Below, one piece after another: positions 31,090-33,436 of a stretch of DNA of 33,436 bases. The stretch spans positions 1 through 33,436 of the forward strand of contig NZ_JAKJHX010000054.1 in NCBI RefSeq assembly GCF_021648855.1, written 5' to 3'. The stretch's first letter is position 1; every line of letters begins with the position of its first letter. The notes under the pieces are model-generated. The model did not search any database. It worked only from the letters and a program-made list of their open reading frames with translations, and was not told where the DNA came from. The position numbers were made by a program, and so were the translations under genes. Origin of the DNA: Tychonema litorale BBK16 (lineage in GTDB: Bacteria; Cyanobacteriota; Cyanobacteriia; Cyanobacteriales; Microcoleaceae).

Positions 31090-31689
31090 ATGACATCTGA
31101 AAACAAGAATTTGAGTAAAGAACTAGCAGAAAACCAGCCTAATCCTTCGACTTCGTGGCAAAAAGCCTGGAATTCTCAGCGGGAAAATCTTCAGATAGTA
31201 ATTATTGCCTTGGGTTTAGCAATATTGATTCGAGCATTAATCGCTGAACCGCGATTCATACCCTCAGATTCTATGTTACCAACTTTGCATATAGGCGATC
31301 GCGTGGTAGTCGAAAAAATATCCTATTACCTCGAACCTCCAAAAACTGGCGACATCGTAGTATTTTCCCCACCGGAACAGTTGCAAGAACAAGGATTTAC
31401 CCAAGATCAAGCATTCATCAAGCGGATTATTGGCTTACCTGGTCAAACCATCACCGTTAAAAAAGGTCTAGTCTACCTCGATGACAAAGCCCTGGTTGAA
31501 AAATATATAGCCGAACCTCCTAAATATCAATTGGGGCCTTATCGTGTCCCAGAAAATCAATACTTTGTGATGGGAGACAACCGCAACAACAGCAACGACT
31601 CTAGTCAGTGGGGATTTTTACCGAAGCAGAACATTATCGGTCGCGCTATAGTCAGGTTTTGGCCGCTAGAACGCATCGGGAAAGTTTGA
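31090..31689 (+). CDS. lepB: Signal peptidase I
   Basis: The 199-residue membrane enzyme removes signal peptides from exported proteins. It has one N-terminal membrane helix (about 34-52), the catalytic Ser S61 in IPSDSMLPTLHIGDRVVVEK, the general base Lys K111 in FIKRIIGLPGQTITVKKG, and the box VMGDNRNNSNDSSQWGFLP near the C-terminus. The length is typical of cyanobacterial LepB. ATG 31090 follows ATAGCGGAAAACTAA; GCGGA is a weak ribosome site. The gene comes directly after the frameshifted remnant and is not in an operon. Confidence 0.96.
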   Translation: MTSENKNLSKELAENQPNPSTSWQKAWNSQRENLQIVIIALGLAILIRALIAEPRFIPSDSMLPTLHIGDRVVVEKISYYLEPPKTGDIVVFSPPEQLQEQGFTQDQAFIKRIIGLPGQTITVKKGLVYLDDKALVEKYIAEPPKYQLGPYRVPENQYFVMGDNRNNSNDSSQWGFLPKQNIIGRAIVRFWPLERIGKV

Positions 31690-31720
31690 AAGAAGGAAGA
31701 AGACCCAACGCAGGGCGTTT

Positions 31721-31773
31721 ATCCTGAGCCCTTCGACTACGCTCAGGATAAACTACGTCGAAGGGCTCAGGGA
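31721..31773. repeat. Inverted repeat with two competing hairpins downstream of lepB
   Basis: CCTGAGCCCTTCGAC (31723-31737) pairs perfectly over 15 bases with GTCGAAGGGCTCAGG (31757-31771). The left arm can also pair with the loop: ATCCTGAGC (31721-31729) with GCTCAGGAT (31741-31749). The two folds exclude each other. CTGAGCCCTTCGAC...GCTCAGG is a repeat known from many bacterial genomes. Confidence 0.85.
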
Positions 31774-31827
31774 ACGCTTCAGGAAGAAGGAAGATTTTCC
31801 CACTTTTGCCCTCTCCCATTCTCCCAT

Positions 31828-31855
31828 CCCAATGCCCGATTCCCAATGCCCAATG
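31828..31855. repeat. Heptamer repeat (CCCAATG) x4
   Basis: CCCAATG, CCCGATT, CCCAATG, CCCAATG in tandem, an STRR array. Together with the preceding palindrome it makes up most of the 310-base gene-free spacer 31690-31999; the remainder (31861-31999) is the leader of the DUF1825 gene, containing GATAAAATAG at 31922-31931 as a possible -10 region. Confidence 0.8.
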
Positions 31856-31999
31856 CCCCATCCTGTACGGAAATTGCTAATAATTCTTACGCCTTGAACG
31901 GTAGGGCATTCTTCCGTCAACTGATAAAATAGTGTAACAAGCAGCGGGACTTCCCGCCTAGATCAAAATTTGTTCGATATTAAAAAATTAGGTAAAGCT

Positions 32000-32323
32000 A
32001 TGGGATTTTTTGATTCAGAAATTGTTCAACAAGAAGCTAAGCTGTTGTTTGAGGACTATCAATCCTTGACAAAATTAGGTGGCAATTACGGCAAATTCGA
32101 TCGCGAAGGCAAGAAAATGTTCATCGCTCAGATGGAAGCTATGATGGATCGTTATCGTATCTTTATGAAGCGCTTCGAGTTGTCCGAGGACTTCATGGCT
32201 CAGATGACAGTCGAGCAGTTAAAGACGCAGCTCAATCAATTTGGGATGACTCCCCAGCAGATGTTTGACCAAATGAACTCAACGCTGGAGCGGATGAAAT
32301 CTGAACTGGAAAAACAATCCTAG
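32000..32323 (+). CDS. DUF1825 family protein
   Basis: The 107-residue protein is conserved in nearly all cyanobacteria and has no known function. The sequence MGFFDSEIVQQEAKLLFEDYQ, YGKFDREGKKMFIAQMEAMMDRYRIFMKRFELSEDFMAQMTVEQLKTQL and FGMTPQQMFDQMN is typical; it is all-helical, soluble and rich in Met and Gln. I chose ATG 32000 over an upstream TTG (31970), because the family begins at MGFFDSE and AGG precedes it. A hairpin follows (CGCGCCC 32359-32365 with GGGCGCG 32389-32395). Confidence 0.9.
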   Translation: MGFFDSEIVQQEAKLLFEDYQSLTKLGGNYGKFDREGKKMFIAQMEAMMDRYRIFMKRFELSEDFMAQMTVEQLKTQLNQFGMTPQQMFDQMNSTLERMKSELEKQS

Positions 32324-32409
32324 TTTCATAAGCAAAAAAATCATAACACAAAAATAGGCGCGCCCGCCCAATTATTTTCGCTGGCTTTGGGCGCGTTAAC
32401 TCCTCGCCG

Positions 32410-32650
32410 GGAAGTCCCCCGCTATAACTGTACTCAGTTTAGCGGTGGGATGAAAGGCAGGGGTAGAGATGTCAATGCAGCTATCAATATTCGGGATGAA
32501 GGCTTACGATTATTAGCGTTAGGAACTAGCGCTACTGCCAATGGACGGGATGCAAGACCAAGGGCTGGAAGGAAATCTTCCGTGTCCAAGGCTGTCCCGG
32601 TTGAAGTTGGAAGCCTACACCATACTGCGTAGCGGTTGGTGTAGGTATTT
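32410..32650 (+). mobile_element. Remnant of an IS200/IS605-family element: TnpB C-terminus plus right-end hairpin
   Basis: From about 32459 to the stop at 32630-32632 the frame reads GRDVNAAINIRDEGLRLLAL, GTSATANGRDARPRAGRKSS, VSKAVPVEVGSLHHTA, the typical C-terminus of TnpB with the last RuvC Asp in RDVNAAINI. The zinc-ribbon Cys and everything upstream are gone; 32410-32458 instead carries a hairpin CCGCTA (32419-32424) with TAGCGG (32440-32445). After the stop codon region the right-end hairpin CCTACACC (32614-32621) with GGTGTAGG (32638-32645) is intact. It is an inactive internal-deletion derivative; the family differs from the two ends at the window edges. Confidence 0.85.
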
Positions 32651-32653
32651 CAA

Positions 32654-33292
32654 TTATTGATTTCTTACCCATTCTCGGAATTGTCGCACGGTGGCGGTAA
32701 TACCTATTGTTTGGCATTGAGCGAGAAATTCGTCAACTTTAGTGGGTGAAAGTGTCGGGAAAGTGGGAGAACGATCGCATTCTACATATTCCGCATTTTG
32801 TAATTGATAGAATTTGATTTTCTCGCCATCATATTGCCAGAGTTCTGCTACACCTATATCCGCATAGATATCAAATTGATTTAGGGAACTGCTAGTAATG
32901 TTAATTTCAACTGCTAAATCTGGCGGAGGAGTTTGAGTTAAGTCTAGTTTAGTTATACCTCGGACTCGCGCTTCATTTTGGATATAGTAGCACGAGTCAG
33001 GCTCTTTTCCTGCCTTTTTTTCGGGACGCTTTAAAGTTACGGAACCACCAAGTCCAATATCAAGGTTTAACTCTTCTGTTAAAGTATTAATTAAGCGGTC
33101 TATGGTTCTGTTGGGGTTTTCGTGTTCCCATAGCGGTGTCATAATTTCTAGGTTTCCTTGATCATATGAAAGTCGGCTAGAACGCTTGTCGCCAAGTTCC
33201 ACTAAAAGACTTTCAAAGAATTGCCAACTAATGTTTTGTAGTAAAACTCGCTGTTCAGCTTGCAGAATTGATGTTGTTACCATGTTACTCAT
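32654..33292 (-). CDS. Uma2-family endonuclease (DUF820)
   Basis: The 212-residue protein is of the Uma2 family, a PD-(D/E)XK restriction-endonuclease-like fold that is hugely expanded in cyanobacteria. Family motifs are ISWQFFESLLVELGDKRSSRLSYDQGNLEIMTP, HENPNRTIDRLI, KEPDSCYYIQNEARVRG, PPPDLAVEINITSSSLNQFDIYADIGVAELWQYDG. The acids in EPDSCY and PDLAVEI are the predicted catalytic residues. The biological role is unknown. It lies between a TnpB remnant and a second IS end, which suits the mobile habit of the family. ATG 33292 and the internal ATG 33283 (MVTTSI) are both possible starts. Confidence 0.92.
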   Translation of the reverse strand: MSNMVTTSILQAEQRVLLQNISWQFFESLLVELGDKRSSRLSYDQGNLEIMTPLWEHENPNRTIDRLINTLTEELNLDIGLGGSVTLKRPEKKAGKEPDSCYYIQNEARVRGITKLDLTQTPPPDLAVEINITSSSLNQFDIYADIGVAELWQYDGEKIKFYQLQNAEYVECDRSPTFPTLSPTKVDEFLAQCQTIGITATVRQFREWVRNQ

Positions 33293-33316
33293 CTGGATTT
33301 GATATCAGAAGTAATA

Positions 33317-33436
33317 GTTGACATACTCCCCGGCGTGAACGCGCGGGGATTCTTGACACTTCATCGAGATGTGCCTCCTTCGTGGTCTTACCTTCTCTCT
33401 GTGTCCATTTAGAGTCGTGGCAATGCCCTATCCCGA
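33317..33436 (-). mobile_element. Right end of a second IS200/IS605-type element, rest outside window
   Basis: On the minus strand 33366-33317 reads CGATGAAGTGTCAAGAATCC, then a hairpin (CCCCG...CGGGG, 33328-33348), then AGTATGTCAAC. This is homologous, base for base apart from the hairpin, to 5-55 on the plus strand. The open frame before it (DSKWTQREGKTTKEAHLDEV) could be the end of a TnpB-like gene lying to the right of the window, reading leftwards. It is not a full gene here. Confidence 0.55.

Noticed and set aside
1..33436. CRISPR array or tRNA/rRNA genes
   Set aside because: The tandem repeats are direct heptamers or codon-level repeats without spacers, and no tRNA T-loop/acceptor arrangement or rRNA sequence was recognised on either strand by eye.

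Overview
This is a chromosomal stretch from a cyanobacterium, most likely a filamentous Oscillatoriales species of the Microcoleus/Oscillatoria kind. The evidence is a photosystem I psaK gene, HIP1 octamers (GCGATCGC) throughout, CHASE2-cyclase, NYN/LabA-like, DUF928, DUF1825 and Uma2 genes typical of the phylum, many heptanucleotide tandem repeats, and many short palindromic repeats. The species assignment is inference. No rRNA, tRNA or CRISPR array was seen.

Layout: (1) 1-2660: an IS200/IS605-type end, then a minus-strand operon trpF, CPBP protease, coiled-coil/HEAT protein. (2) 2795-6378: psaK, an M50 metalloprotease with CBS domains, and a CHASE2-adenylate/guanylate cyclase, all on plus. 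(3) 6379-8737: a decayed stretch with the tail of a GH18 chitinase, a PEP-CTERM-like secreted protein, a truncated alpha/beta hydrolase and a DUF928 protein. (4) 8802-13405: lipoate/octanoate ligase, thioredoxin, a class I aminotransferase and an ABC exporter, separated by palindromic repeats. (5) 13680-20595: an Rpn/PD-(D/E)XK protein with an expanded GREE tract, a TPR protein, a phytase-like esterase, a glycerophosphodiesterase, hisC and an SH3 protein with a Pro-Ala linker. (6) 20845-23111: GST, a frameshifted DUF1524 fragment, a HicB-like protein and a PIN toxin. (7) 23315-25797: groES-groEL with promoter, CIRCE and a K-box-like element. (8) 25889-29723: a ferredoxin remnant, a NarL-type response regulator, a possible small RNA, a NYN-domain protein and leuA. 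(9) 29765-33436: a methyltransferase, a frameshifted gene remnant, lepB, a DUF1825 protein, a TnpB remnant, a Uma2 nuclease and a second IS200/IS605-type end.

The intact genes are mostly housekeeping: amino-acid synthesis (trpF, hisC, leuA), protein folding and secretion (groESL, lepB, M50 protease), lipoylation, redox and signalling. They are scattered rather than arranged as a pathway. The striking aspect is genome plasticity. At least six gene remnants lie between intact genes: GH18, proline-iminopeptidase-like hydrolase, DUF1524, 2Fe-2S ferredoxin, a frameshifted membrane-protein tail and TnpB. Palindromic repeats and heptamer repeats sit in spacers and in several places have entered coding frames (trpF tail, aminotransferase, phytase-like protein, possibly the ABC exporter) or supply stop codons. 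I found no convincing new multi-gene system. The best leads are the in-frame palindromes, two frameshifts tied to specific short motifs (a pentamer repeat and a HIP1 site), and a promoter-led structured spacer after the response regulator.
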